A stretch of DNA of 62,680 bases from Candidatus Bacteroides intestinipullorum (GCA_018883785.1 JAHLFO010000015.1:1-62680); one strand, 5' to 3'; shown: positions 16,763 through 26,033, numbered from the stretch's first letter. Numbers and translations: made by a program. Notes: a model not told the origin generated them from the sequence alone.

Positions 16763-17823
16763 GTCTCCTCCTTCGTTTGTATGGTTAATCGCGAATGATA
16801 CTCCTTCTGGTCGCTGCTGACGCCCCGCTGCCACGTGTAACGCCCGGGGTAGGCCAGTTCCAGCCGCTTCTGCACCTGTTCCAGCCCGATGCCGCTCCCG
16901 CTCTTGTCCGCCCCGGTCTTGGGGTGGTAGCTGTTGGTGATGTCGCAGCAAATCTCTCCCTCGTCCTCGCTGAACCGGATGCGGATGAAGCTCGGCTCGG
17001 TCGGCGAGATGCCGTGCTTGAATGCGTTCTCGATGAGCGAGATGAAGATGAGCGGCGCTATCTGCGTCCGGCTGTCGGCGGGGACGTCAAACTGCGTCTC
17101 CACCCGCACGTGGGCAGCCAGCCGGATACGCATCAATTCGATGTAATTGCGGACAAAGTCGAGCTCCCGGTCCAGGCCGACGGTCCGTTGCTGATTCTCA
17201 TAGAGGACGTAGCGCAGCAGACGGCTCAGCTCCTGCACCGCCACCTGTGCCTTGTCCGCGTCGAACGCGATGAGGGCGTAGATGTTGTTCAGCGTGTTCA
17301 GCAGGAAGTGCGGGTTGAGCTGGTTGCGCAAGTTGGTCAGTTCGGCCTCCGCACGGCTCCGTTCCGCCTCGCGACGCGCTTCCTCGTTCTGCACCCACCG
17401 TCGGCTTAGGCGTATGGCTGCGCTCAGGCCCGCAGTGAGTACCATGGAAAAGGCATCGCGAGCCATGACGAGCCATCGCGGAGGCCCGATGTGATGTCCG
17501 CCGGGAGGCATGACCGGACGGAACGTCCACTCTTGCCAGAAGTGGTCGCCCAGCAGCATCGCCGCCACCAGCAACACATTATATATAATATAGGCACGCA
17601 TCCGCCCCGCGAACAGCAACCGGGGAATCAGCAGGAAGTAGTTGACGTAGAACACCACGAGGAACGACAGCGGCACGACCACCCCGTGGCGCAGGTAGTC
17701 CGTCCATGTGAAGGTGAACCCACTGCGGTTCATCATCAGCACGGGGAAGCCGAAGACAATGCCCCATCCGATGACGTGGATGAGCACCTCGGCATAGTGC
17801 TGGTGTCTGGTGGTATGCTTCAT
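16759..17823 (-). CDS. LytS-like sensor histidine kinase (His_kinase domain)
   Basis: 354 residues. Four transmembrane helices (residues ~12-130) lead to a coiled linker, the His_kinase motif LRNQLNPHFLLNTLNNIYAL with the phospho-histidine, and an ATPase domain (LIENAFKHGISP, GSGIGLEQVQKRL). This is the Bacteroidetes LytS/YehU type with no extracellular sensor. A TATCTTTG box lies only 4 bp before the chosen ATG (17823), which would make the transcript leaderless; an upstream in-frame ATG at 17856 would lie outside that transcript. Confidence 0.9.
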   Translation of the reverse strand: MKHTTRHQHYAEVLIHVIGWGIVFGFPVLMMNRSGFTFTWTDYLRHGVVVPLSFLVVFYVNYFLLIPRLLFAGRMRAYIIYNVLLVAAMLLGDHFWQEWTFRPVMPPGGHHIGPPRWLVMARDAFSMVLTAGLSAAIRLSRRWVQNEEARREAERSRAEAELTNLRNQLNPHFLLNTLNNIYALIAFDADKAQVAVQELSRLLRYVLYENQQRTVGLDRELDFVRNYIELMRIRLAAHVRVETQFDVPADSRTQIAPLIFISLIENAFKHGISPTEPSFIRIRFSEDEGEICCDITNSYHPKTGADKSGSGIGLEQVQKRLELAYPGRYTWQRGVSSDQKEYHSRLTIQTKEET

Positions 17824-17827
17824 GCGG

Positions 17828-17835
17828 CAAAGATA
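17828..17835 (-). promoter_or_regulatory. -7 box at the start of the histidine kinase gene
   Basis: TATCTTTG on the minus strand matches TAnnTTTG and ends 4 bp before the ATG. If used, it would give the kinase and regulator genes a separate leaderless transcript inside the efflux operon. No clear -33 element. Confidence 0.45.
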
Positions 17836-17848
17836 CGCATTTTTCCCG

Positions 17849-19069
17849 TCATTCATACCTTATGGCTTCAATTGGGTCAAGCTGTGCCGCCTTCTTGGCC
17901 GGATACCAGCCGAAGAACACGCCCGTCACGGTGCAGACGGCAAAGGACAGGAAGACGCTCCAAGCCTGGATGTAGATGGGCCAATGCGCCACGTTCTTCA
18001 CCACGAACGACGCCCCGCAGCCCACCACGACGCCTATCAACCCGCCCGTGATGCTGATGAGTATCGCCTCAATGAGGAACTGGGCGAGGATGTCAATGCC
18101 CCGTGCGCCGACCGACATGCGCAAGCCTATCTCGCGCGTACGCTCCGTGACGGAGACGTACATGATATTCATGATGCCGATGCCGCCCACCACGAGCGAG
18201 ATGCCCGCGATGCAGGCCAGCAGCGTCGTCATCAGGTCGGTGGTGCTATTGAGCATCGTGCTGAGTTCCTGCTGCGAGCGTATCGTGAAGTCGTCCGCCT
18301 CGTCGGCCTGGAGCTTGTGGTTGCGGCGGAGCAGGGTGGTGACCTCGTCCGTGGCATAGTCCGTCATGTCCTCGCTGAGGGCGGATGCGAAGATGCCCTC
18401 CAGGTAGGTCTGTGCCAGCAGGCGCTTCATCACGGTGATGTAGGGAGCCAGCACGATGTCGTCCTGGTCCATGCCCATGGAGTTGTAGCCCTTGGCCTTG
18501 AGCACGCCCACCACGCGAAACGGCACCTGGTTGAACCGGATGATTTTGCCTATCGGGTCCTCCCCGCCGGGGAAGAGGTTGTCCACTATGGTCTGTCCCA
18601 CCACGCACACTTTGGCCGACACCTGGATATCGGCCTCGGTGAACATCTCCCCTTGCTCCACCGACAGCTGGCGGATGTCCAGGTATTCCGTCCCCACGCC
18701 GCTGATGCTGCTGGGATAGTTGTTGTTGCCGGCGATGAGCTGTCCGCTGCTACTGACGTTAGGGCTGACGGCGGCAAGGAAGTTCGTCTCGTCGCGCAAC
18801 GCCTCGTAGTCCGTCAGCTTCAGCGTCTGCATCTCGCTGGGATCCATACGCACGCCGCCACGCCGCTCCCCACCGGGGTGTATCATGATGATATTCGATC
18901 CCATCTCGCTGATCTGCGCTTGTATGCTGCGCTTCGACCCTTGGCCGATGGCAAGCATCGTTATGACCGATGCCACGCCGATGATGATGCCCAGCATCGT
19001 GAGAAAGGCGCGCATCTTATTGTTAGCCAGGGCGCGCAGGGCTATCTTGAAGAGGTTTGTTCCGTTCAT
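17849..19069 (-). CDS. MacB-type ABC transporter permease
   Basis: 406 residues: an N-terminal helix (MRAFLTMLGIIIGVASVITML), a MacB periplasmic core domain (residues ~50-260) and three C-terminal helices with FtsX signature (GGIGIMNIMYVSVTERTREIG, ending YPAKKAAQLDPIEAIRYE). MacB-like mechanotransmission permeases drive export of substrates through a TolC channel from the periplasm. Here the ATPase is a separate protein encoded just upstream (19204-19950), unlike E. coli MacB where both are fused. Confidence 0.92.
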   Translation of the reverse strand: MNGTNLFKIALRALANNKMRAFLTMLGIIIGVASVITMLAIGQGSKRSIQAQISEMGSNIIMIHPGGERRGGVRMDPSEMQTLKLTDYEALRDETNFLAAVSPNVSSSGQLIAGNNNYPSSISGVGTEYLDIRQLSVEQGEMFTEADIQVSAKVCVVGQTIVDNLFPGGEDPIGKIIRFNQVPFRVVGVLKAKGYNSMGMDQDDIVLAPYITVMKRLLAQTYLEGIFASALSEDMTDYATDEVTTLLRRNHKLQADEADDFTIRSQQELSTMLNSTTDLMTTLLACIAGISLVVGGIGIMNIMYVSVTERTREIGLRMSVGARGIDILAQFLIEAILISITGGLIGVVVGCGASFVVKNVAHWPIYIQAWSVFLSFAVCTVTGVFFGWYPAKKAAQLDPIEAIRYE

Positions 19070-19072
19070 TGT

Positions 19073-19203
19073 TGGTTAGTGATGAGTGATTAGTGATGAG
19101 TGATTAGTGGCTGTGGTCAGCGTTTAGTGATGCGTAATACGTAATTAGCCCATTGTCCATATCGCGCATACCAACCACTAATCACTATCCACTAACCGCT
19201 AAG
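19073..19203. repeat. Dispersed repeat of GTGATTAGTG words inside the efflux operon
   Basis: This 134-bp intergenic gap contains repeated AGTGATGAGTGATTAGTG on one side and CACTAATCACTATCCACTAACCGCTAA on the other, giving an imperfect inverted repeat. The same words fill the gap at 26034-26125. It sits between two genes of one operon and so may affect mRNA processing or relative expression. Confidence 0.55.
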
Positions 19204-19950
19204 TTAGTCGTCTATATTCCGGGGCAATGCCGCCAGCGCCTCGGCCGCAGAGAGGATTTGGGGGTTACGCTTGTCCTCGATGACGTGCCCGTCGCGCAGG
19301 CGGATGTTCCTGCTGCTGTATTGCGCGATGTCAGGGTTGTGCGTCACGAAGATGATGGTGCGCCCCTCGCGGTGCAACTGCTGGAAGAGGACAAGGATCT
19401 CGAAGGAGGTGCGCGTGTCCAAGTTGCCCGTCGCTTCGTCCGCCAGGATGACGGCTGGATTGTTCACCAACGCGCGTGCGATGGCCACACGTTGCATCTG
19501 TCCGCCGGACATTTGGTTGGACTTATGCTCCAAGCGGTCGCCCAGCCCCACGGCCACGAGGGCGTCCACGGCGCGTCGGTGCCGCTCGGCCGCGCTCACG
19601 CTGGGGTTGTACATCAGCGGCAGTTCCACGTTCTCCACGGCAGTCGTCTTGGGCAGCAGGTTGTAGTTTTGGAATACGAACCCGATCTTGCGGTTGCGCA
19701 GCACGGCACGCTGTGCCTTCGACATCGTCCTTACGCTGATGCCGTCCAGCAGATACTCCCCGCTGGTAGGCGTGTCGAGGCAGCCCAAGGTATTCAGCAG
19801 GGTCGATTTGCCCGAGCCACTCGTGCCCATGATGGTCACGAACTCGCCCTCTTCTATCGCGAACGACACGCCGCGCAGGGCATGCACCGTCTCGTCTCCC
19901 ACCAGGAAGTCGCGGCGGATGTCATGCAGTTCGATTACGGTCTTGCTCAT
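19204..19950 (-). CDS. ABC transporter ATPase, MacB/LolD type
   Basis: 248 residues with Walker A GTSGSGKST, Q-loop FVFQNYNLL, signature MSGGQMQRVAIARAL, Walker B VILADEATGNLD and the switch H in VTHNPD. It belongs to the MacB/LolD group of ATPases that power FtsX-type permeases. It lies between the membrane-fusion protein and the permease of the same operon, so it is the motor of this efflux pump. Confidence 0.93.
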   Translation of the reverse strand: MSKTVIELHDIRRDFLVGDETVHALRGVSFAIEEGEFVTIMGTSGSGKSTLLNTLGCLDTPTSGEYLLDGISVRTMSKAQRAVLRNRKIGFVFQNYNLLPKTTAVENVELPLMYNPSVSAAERHRRAVDALVAVGLGDRLEHKSNQMSGGQMQRVAIARALVNNPAVILADEATGNLDTRTSFEILVLFQQLHREGRTIIFVTHNPDIAQYSSRNIRLRDGHVIEDKRNPQILSAAEALAALPRNIDD

Positions 19951-20022
19951 ATACTTCTCGTTTTCAATTACTTGTCTTTTTCGTCGTAAATGCCACGCTG
20001 GGCGGCTGAAGTCGCCCTATAT

Positions 20023-20147
20023 GGTCGTTAAAACTGCCACACGTGGCGGTTAAAACTGCCATACGTGGTCGTTAAAACTGCCACACGTGCCGTTTTTAAC
20101 GGGCATACGTGCCGTTTTCAACGGGCATACGTGGCCGTTTTCATCGG
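20023..20147. repeat. 22-bp tandem array with CGTTAAAACTGCC and ACGTGG words
   Basis: Five units of exactly 22 bp start at 20023, 20045, 20067, 20089 and 20111, with a partial sixth. The first three have the form GGTCGTTAAAACTGCCACACGT, the last ones GCCGTTTTTAACGGGCATACGT, in which CGTTTTTAACG is partly the reverse complement of CGTTAAAA. The array fills the gap between the membrane-fusion protein and ATPase genes. Confidence 0.85.
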
Positions 20148-20181
20148 TATTGTATGTGGTTTATGCCGTCATGCGGCGGGG

Positions 20182-21402
20182 TCATTCTTTCTTCTCTTTG
20201 TCCTTGTTGCGGTCGGGCGGTCCGGGTGCGAACGGGCTGCGCTCTATATCCCCCTGCGCTGCGGCGGGCGCGGCGGTGCCCCCGAATTCGGCATCGGCTA
20301 TGACCGTGGTGCCCTCGTCCACGCCGCCGAGGATTTCGGTATACGTCCCGTTCGAGATGCCCGTCTGTACCGGGTGGGCGGTGAACGTGTTGCCTTCGCG
20401 CGTCCACAGCTTATGTTCGCCCTCGCAGTCGGCTATCACGGCATTCTTGCCCACGATGGGTGTCACGGGGTTGAAGCGCAGTGCGCGGGTGGGGACGCTG
20501 AGCACTCCGCGCTTGTCCAGCGTGTAGATGGTGATGTTTGCCGTGAGGCGCGGTTTCAGCTTCAAATCGGGGTTGGGCGCACTGATTACCACCTCGTAGG
20601 TGACCACCGTGCTGCTCGATGTGGACGTGCTCGAACCGTCGCTCGATTCGCCCAGGCGCACCTGCGTCACCTCGCCCGTGAACGTCTGTCCCGGGTAGGC
20701 ATCCACGGTGAACTCCACACGCTGGCCTTCCTCCACGCCGCCTATGTCCGCCTCGTCCACGTCGGCCACCACCTGCATCTGCGTCAGGTCGGCGGCGATG
20801 GTGAACAGTGTGGGCGTCTCGAAGCCCGAGGCCACGGTCTGCCCTTCCTCCACGTCCTTGCTGATGACCACCCCGTCGATGGGCGCGGTGATGGTAGCGT
20901 AGGAGAGGTTGCGCTCTGCCTTCTCCAGCGCGGCGCGGCTGCTGTCGAAGCTGCTCTTCGCACGGAGGTAGTCATACCGGCTCTGTTCGTAGTCCGTGTC
21001 GCTAATCAGCTGCTTGTCATGCAGCCCCTGGTTGCGCCGGAAGAGGCTCTCTTGGTATTCATACTCCGCCTTGGCGCCGTCATACGTGGCCTGCGCCGAG
21101 GCCAGGTCGCTCTCGAGGGTCACTTTGTCCATCTCGGCGATGAGTTGTCCCTGCTTCACGACCGTGTTGTAGTCCACATAGATTTTGTCGATGATGCCGC
21201 TGACCTGCGTGCCCACCTCCACTTCGGTGACGGGTTCGATGGTTCCCGTGGCGGTGACAAAGTTCGAGATGTCCTGTCGCGACACCGTTGCCGTCTCGTA
21301 CTTCACCTCCTGCTTCTTCGTTCCGCCTGCCAACGCCCAGACGACGGCGCCCGCCACGACGACGATGGCAGCGGCAATTAGGATGATTCTTTTCTTGTTC
21401 AT
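20182..21402 (-). CDS. Efflux periplasmic adaptor (MacA/HlyD family)
   Basis: 406 residues. An N-terminal membrane anchor precedes a lipoyl-like domain (GTQVSGIIDKIYVDYNTVVKQGQLIAEMD), a coiled-coil hairpin (residues ~100-170), YATITAPIDGVVISKDVEEGQTV and beta-barrel domains, then a proline- and lysine-rich tail. It bridges the permease and TolC. Start 31 bp after the outer-membrane protein gene; same strand and operon as the ATPase and permease. Confidence 0.92.
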   Translation of the reverse strand: MNKKRIILIAAAIVVVAGAVVWALAGGTKKQEVKYETATVSRQDISNFVTATGTIEPVTEVEVGTQVSGIIDKIYVDYNTVVKQGQLIAEMDKVTLESDLASAQATYDGAKAEYEYQESLFRRNQGLHDKQLISDTDYEQSRYDYLRAKSSFDSSRAALEKAERNLSYATITAPIDGVVISKDVEEGQTVASGFETPTLFTIAADLTQMQVVADVDEADIGGVEEGQRVEFTVDAYPGQTFTGEVTQVRLGESSDGSSTSTSSSTVVTYEVVISAPNPDLKLKPRLTANITIYTLDKRGVLSVPTRALRFNPVTPIVGKNAVIADCEGEHKLWTREGNTFTAHPVQTGISNGTYTEILGGVDEGTTVIADAEFGGTAAPAAAQGDIERSPFAPGPPDRNKDKEKKE

Positions 21403-21433
21403 AGTTGTCTGTTTATACCTTATATTATATATG

Positions 21434-22816
21434 TCATTTCAAACTGAGGGGTTCTCCACCGTAGAAGCGCAGCAGTCCGGCGTTGAGCAGGGCCATGTAC
21501 TTCGCCTGTAGTTGGGCTTGCTGGGCGCTGAGCAGGTTGTTCTTCTCCGTCAGCAGGTCCACGGTGTTTTTCATCCCGGCGTTGAACTGCTCGCTCACCA
21601 GGTCGTAGCTGGCCTGGGCGCTCTTCACTTGCTCGCGGGCCGCGAGGTATTGCTGCTGCGCGCTGACCGCGTCCAGGCGGTAACTCTCGATGGTGCGGTA
21701 CAGCTCCTTTTGGCTGTCCAGCAGGTCCAGTTGGCTGGTCTGCTTCTGTAGCTTGGCCTTGTTCACCGCCGTCTTGGTCTGTTTCCGGTCGAACAGGGGG
21801 ATGCTGAGCGTGACACCCAGGGAGTTGTTCCAGTTCTGCTTGATCTGTTCCGAGAAGGTAAAGTCGTTGCCGTTGGCGTTCGTGCTTCCGATTCCGGCCG
21901 TCACGCTGAGTGTGGGCATATAGCCTGCGCGGGCCACCTTGATGCCCAGGTCGGCGGCCTCTATGTCCAGCTTGCCCGATTCAATCTCCGGCCTCAGGGC
22001 GAGGGCGGCGCGATACACGTCGTCCGTCAGGGGCAAGGGGCCGAGCACCGACTTGTCATCCAGCTCGGGCAGGTCTAGCACCATCTCGTACGCGCCGTCC
22101 AGCTCCAGCAGTTGCTTCAGTTGCAGGCGGTAGTCCTGGAGGGTAGCCTGCGCGGTGACCAGCTGGTAGTTGTCGTTGCTCACCTGCGCTTCGAGCTGTG
22201 CCAGGTCGGCCCGGCTCAGGCTTCCGGCCTCCATCAGTTGCCGTCCGCGCTCGCACGTGGCGCGGCTCACTTCGAGCGTCTGCTCGTTCACCTTCACCGC
22301 CTCGTCCGCGTAGAGAATCTGCACGTACAGTTGCATCAGGCTCTCCTGGATGCTGTTCTCGCTCTCGTTGACGGCCAGCCGGGCGATACGCTCGTTGAGC
22401 TTCTGCTGCCGTATGCCGTTGACGCGGCTCCCGCCGTTGAAGAGGGTCCAGTTCGCGTCCAGTCCGTAGCTGCCGTTGTAGGAGGTTGCGCTCTGGCTGG
22501 TGGTGATGTTGTCTCCGCTGATGATGATGCCGTTATTGGTGTTCGGCCTGTTCACGATGCGCTGGCTGACGCTTCCGCTCAGTGCCGGCAGCCATTCGGC
22601 CTTGGCCATCTTCACGTCTTCCGCCGAGCTTTGTGCACTGATGCGGTTCCTGCGTATGCTGATGTTGTGCTCCAGGGCGTAGTTTATGCACGTCTCGAGG
22701 TCCCATCGCTCGGGCAGGCTGTCTCCTTGTGCCGTCGGTGCCGTCTCCTGTGCGCCCAGGGCGTTGCAGCCCAGGATGAGGCATGCGGCGGCCATCCATC
22801 TTCTTACCTGTTTCAT
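21434..22816 (-). CDS. TolC-family outer-membrane efflux protein
   Basis: 460 residues with a signal peptide ending ALGAQ and two OEP repeats (WDLETCINYALEHNISIRRNRISAQ; later LALRPEIESGKLDIEAADLGIKVARAGYMPTLSV). TolC trimers form the outer-membrane exit tunnel. It is the first gene of the minus-strand efflux operon: tolC-like, adaptor, ATPase, permease, then sensor kinase and regulator. Likely substrates (peptides, antimicrobials, lipids) cannot be told from sequence. Confidence 0.93.
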   Translation of the reverse strand: MKQVRRWMAAACLILGCNALGAQETAPTAQGDSLPERWDLETCINYALEHNISIRRNRISAQSSAEDVKMAKAEWLPALSGSVSQRIVNRPNTNNGIIISGDNITTSQSATSYNGSYGLDANWTLFNGGSRVNGIRQQKLNERIARLAVNESENSIQESLMQLYVQILYADEAVKVNEQTLEVSRATCERGRQLMEAGSLSRADLAQLEAQVSNDNYQLVTAQATLQDYRLQLKQLLELDGAYEMVLDLPELDDKSVLGPLPLTDDVYRAALALRPEIESGKLDIEAADLGIKVARAGYMPTLSVTAGIGSTNANGNDFTFSEQIKQNWNNSLGVTLSIPLFDRKQTKTAVNKAKLQKQTSQLDLLDSQKELYRTIESYRLDAVSAQQQYLAAREQVKSAQASYDLVSEQFNAGMKNTVDLLTEKNNLLSAQQAQLQAKYMALLNAGLLRFYGGEPLSLK

Positions 22817-22968
22817 TGCTTCGTTTTACTATGTTAATCGGTTTTCTGCTGTTTCGCGTTGCAAAGTACGCACGTTTCCGCTTTTCCGGCAAAAAGGATG
22901 GAAGTAGGACCGGATTTCGTCGCCCAATCGCTTTTTTCAGCCGACGGACGCATTTTGCCTGCTTTTCT

Positions 22969-23000
22969 TTTGGCAGTTTGTCCGATGCGCCCTATATTTG
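22969..23000 (+). promoter_or_regulatory. Promoter of the DUF4492-cydAB operon
   Basis: TTTG at 22969-22972, a 20-bp spacer, and TATATTTG at 22993-23000 match the Bacteroides -33/-7 consensus. The ATG of the DUF4492 gene is only 6 bp downstream, so transcription would begin at or next to the start codon. Confidence 0.75.
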
Positions 23001-23006
23001 TGTCCT

Positions 23007-23228
23007 ATGATACGAACCGTGACAAACATTTGGCGTTTCTACCGCGACGGCTTCCGGGCCATGACGTGGGGGCGCGTGCTGTGGGCCATCATCCTGCTCA
23101 AGCTTTTCATCCTCTTTGTGGTGCTGCGCCTGTTCTTCTTCCCGGATTTCCTCCGCGAGGCATCCGGCGGGCAGGGCGAGGAAGAGTATGTCAGCCGGGA
23201 ACTGATAGAGCGCATGGCTCCCCAATGA
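23007..23228 (+). CDS. DUF4492 small membrane protein upstream of cydAB
   Basis: 73 residues, with one transmembrane helix (VLWAIILLKLFILFVVLRLFFF) preceded by a basic/aromatic N-terminus (TNIWRFYRDGFRAMTWGR), matching DUF4492. Such proteins stand upstream of cydAB in Bacteroidetes. A role as a small accessory subunit of the bd oxidase, like CydX elsewhere, is plausible but unproven. It ends 50 bp before cydA and shares its promoter. Confidence 0.85.
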   Translation: MIRTVTNIWRFYRDGFRAMTWGRVLWAIILLKLFILFVVLRLFFFPDFLREASGGQGEEEYVSRELIERMAPQ

Positions 23229-23278
23229 CTGATGCAACGACGACATCCCTATTATTTATCACTAAAAAACTGATTCAC

Positions 23279-24835
23279 ATGGTAGAACACATTGACACTT
23301 CATTGATCGACTGGTCGCGGGCGCAGTTTGCCCTGACGGCCATCTATCACTGGATTTTCGTGCCGCTGACGCTGGGCCTGGCGGTTATCATGGGCCTGAT
23401 GGAGACCATTTACTACCGGACGGGCAACGACTTCTGGCGCCGCACGGCCCGCTTCTGGATGAAACTCTTCGGCATCAACTTTGCCATAGGCGTGGCCACG
23501 GGACTGATCCTGGAGTTTGAGTTCGGCACCAACTGGAGCAACTACTCGTGGTTCGTGGGCGACATCTTCGGCGCGCCGCTGGCCATCGAAGGGATACTGG
23601 CCTTCTTCATGGAGGCGACGTTTATCGCTGTCATGTTCTTCGGGTGGAACAAGGTAAGCAAAGGTTTCCACCTGGCATCCACCTGGCTGACGGGTCTGGG
23701 CGCGACGATATCCGCGTGGTGGATCCTCGTGGCCAATGCGTGGATGCAATATCCCGTAGGCATGGCCTTCAACCCTGACACGGCACGCAACGAGATGACC
23801 GACTTCCTGGCCGTGGCCTTGTCGCCCATGGCGGTCAACAAGTTCTTTCACACCGTCCTCTCGGGCTGGGTGCTGGGGGCCATCTTCGTGGTTGGCGTCA
23901 GCTGCTGGTACCTGTGGAAGCGGCGCGACAAGCAGTTTGCCCTCTCCAGCGTCAAGGTGGCGGCGTGGGTCGGCCTGGTGGCAGCTGTGCTCTCTGCCTG
24001 GACGGGCGACGGTTCGGCCTACCAGGTGGCGCAGAAGCAGCCGATGAAGCTGGCCGCGATGGAGGGTTATTATGACGGACAGGAGGGGGCGGGTCTTGTG
24101 GCCTTTGGCATCCTGAATCCGCAGAAGCAGACGCCCGACGATGGCGTGGACCCCTTCCTGATGCGTATCGAGATTCCCAAGATGCTCTCCTTGCTGGGCG
24201 AGCGCGACGCCGATGCCTTCGTCCCCGGTATCAATGACCTGTTGGAGGGCGGCTACACGCTGAAGGACGGCACCACGGCTCTCTCTGCCGAGGAGAAGAT
24301 AGCCCGCGGACAAGCCGCCATCACCGCCTTTGCCTGCTACCGCCAGGCGAAGGCCGAAGGCAACGACAGCGAGGCGCAAATCGCCCGCCAAACGCTCGAG
24401 GAGAACATGCCTTACTTTGGCTATGGCTACATCAAGGACGCCAACGAGCTGGTGCCCGACGTGCCGCTGACGTTCTATATGTTCCGCGTCATGGTGATAT
24501 TGGGCGGATACTTCATCCTCTTCTTCCTTGTCGTGCTGTTCCTTGTTTACAAACGCGACCTCTCGAAGCTGCGCTGGATGCACCTCGTGGCCATTTGGAC
24601 CATCCCCTTGGGCTACCTGGCCGGGCAAGCCGGTTGGGCAGTGGCGGAGTGCGGACGCCAGCCGTGGGCCATTCAGGACATGTTGCCCGTCTCGGCAGCC
24701 ATCTCCAAGCTGGATACCGGCTCCGTGCAGCTGACGTTCTTCCTCTTCCTCCTGCTCTTCACCATCCTGCTCATCGCCGAGATAGGCATCATGCTGAAGG
24801 CCATCCGCAAGGGGGTGGAACGCGACGAGAATTAA
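23279..24835 (+). CDS. cydA: Cytochrome bd ubiquinol oxidase subunit I
   Basis: 518 residues. The N-terminus (SLIDWSRAQFALTAIYHW) includes the haem b595 ligand His, with GRQPWAIQDM after the quinol loop and about nine helices. With CydB it forms the high-affinity bd oxidase that lets 'strict anaerobes' of this group consume nanomolar oxygen. The start is set at ATG 23279, which matches the family; in-frame ATG 23225 upstream would add 18 atypical residues. Confidence 0.95.
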   Translation: MVEHIDTSLIDWSRAQFALTAIYHWIFVPLTLGLAVIMGLMETIYYRTGNDFWRRTARFWMKLFGINFAIGVATGLILEFEFGTNWSNYSWFVGDIFGAPLAIEGILAFFMEATFIAVMFFGWNKVSKGFHLASTWLTGLGATISAWWILVANAWMQYPVGMAFNPDTARNEMTDFLAVALSPMAVNKFFHTVLSGWVLGAIFVVGVSCWYLWKRRDKQFALSSVKVAAWVGLVAAVLSAWTGDGSAYQVAQKQPMKLAAMEGYYDGQEGAGLVAFGILNPQKQTPDDGVDPFLMRIEIPKMLSLLGERDADAFVPGINDLLEGGYTLKDGTTALSAEEKIARGQAAITAFACYRQAKAEGNDSEAQIARQTLEENMPYFGYGYIKDANELVPDVPLTFYMFRVMVILGGYFILFFLVVLFLVYKRDLSKLRWMHLVAIWTIPLGYLAGQAGWAVAECGRQPWAIQDMLPVSAAISKLDTGSVQLTFFLFLLLFTILLIAEIGIMLKAIRKGVERDEN

Positions 24836-24887
24836 CAATTGACAATGAGGATTAACAATTAATCATTTACCATTAACCATTATCTTT

Positions 24888-26033
24888 ATGAGCTATACAT
24901 TTCTTCAACACTATTGGTGGTTCATCGTCTCCCTGCTGGGCGCCATTCTGGTGTTTCTGCTCTTTGTGCAGGGGGGCAACTCGCTCTTGTTCTGCCTGGG
25001 CAAGACGGAGCAGCAGCGTCGGCTGATCATGAATAGCACGGGGCGCAAGTGGGAATTCACGTTCACGACGCTGGTCACTTTTGGCGGCGGATTCTTCGCC
25101 TCGTTCCCCCTCTTCTACAGCACCAGCTTCGGCGGTGCCTATTGGCTGTGGATGATAATTCTCTTCACCTTCGTACTCCAGGCCGTCAGCTACGAGTTTC
25201 AGTCCAAAGCGGGCAACCTGCTGGGGCAGAAGACGTATCGCGCTTTCCTCGTCCTGAACGGTGTGGTGGGGCCCATCCTGTTGGGCGGAGCTGTGGCTAC
25301 GTTCTTCACGGGCTCGGCCTTCTATGTGGACAAGGGCAACCTGACCGAAGCCATGCCCGTCATCAGCCATTGGGCCAACGGCTGGCACGGGCTGGATGCG
25401 CTGGGCAATGTCTGGAATGTTGTCCTCGGCCTGGCCGTTTTCTTCCTGTCCCGCATTCTCGGTGCGCTCTATTTCATTAATAATATAGACGAAGCCGACC
25501 TTGTGGCGCGCAGCCGCCGGGCGTTGTGGGGCAACACGGCGTTGTTCCTCGTCTTCTTCCTTGCCTTCGTGGTACGCACGCTGGTGGCCGATGGATTTGC
25601 AGTCCGTCCCGATACGGGCGAAATCTACATGGAGCCTTATAAGTACCTGCACAATTTCCTGGCTATGCCTGCTGTGCTCATCCTTTTCCTTGTCGGTGTG
25701 GCAGGTGTGCTCTGGGGCATCATCCGCACGCTGTGGAAGCCCGCCTTCGACAAGGGCATCTGGTGGGCAGGTATCGGCACGGTGCTGACGGTGCTCGCCC
25801 TGTTGCTGCTGGCGGGCTACAATAACACCGCCTATTATCCCTCTTCTGTCGACTTGCAAAGCTCGTTGACCCTCGAGAACAGTTCGTCCAGTCCCTTCAC
25901 GCTGAAGGTGATGACGTATGTCTCTATCCTCGTGCCGTTCGTCCTGGCGTATATCATCTATGCCTGGCGCAGCATTAACAACCGGAAGCTGGATGCGCAG
26001 GAGCTGGGAGATAAAGGCGAACATGCGTACTAA
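24888..26033 (+). CDS. cydB: Cytochrome bd ubiquinol oxidase subunit II
   Basis: 381 residues with about eight to nine transmembrane helices. Family motifs include YWWFIVSLLGAILVFLLFVQGG at the start, the WEF motif (GRKWEFTF) and NNTAYYPS near the C-terminus. It pairs with CydA, 52 bp upstream; the gap holds low-complexity AATTAACAATT repeats. A dispersed inverted repeat follows the stop. Confidence 0.95.
   Translation: MSYTFLQHYWWFIVSLLGAILVFLLFVQGGNSLLFCLGKTEQQRRLIMNSTGRKWEFTFTTLVTFGGGFFASFPLFYSTSFGGAYWLWMIILFTFVLQAVSYEFQSKAGNLLGQKTYRAFLVLNGVVGPILLGGAVATFFTGSAFYVDKGNLTEAMPVISHWANGWHGLDALGNVWNVVLGLAVFFLSRILGALYFINNIDEADLVARSRRALWGNTALFLVFFLAFVVRTLVADGFAVRPDTGEIYMEPYKYLHNFLAMPAVLILFLVGVAGVLWGIIRTLWKPAFDKGIWWAGIGTVLTVLALLLLAGYNNTAYYPSSVDLQSSLTLENSSSSPFTLKVMTYVSILVPFVLAYIIYAWRSINNRKLDAQELGDKGEHAY

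Noticed and set aside
22859-23278. N-terminal extension of CydA
   Set aside because: Out-of-frame reading of the DUF4492 gene; family start is MVEHIDTS at 23279.
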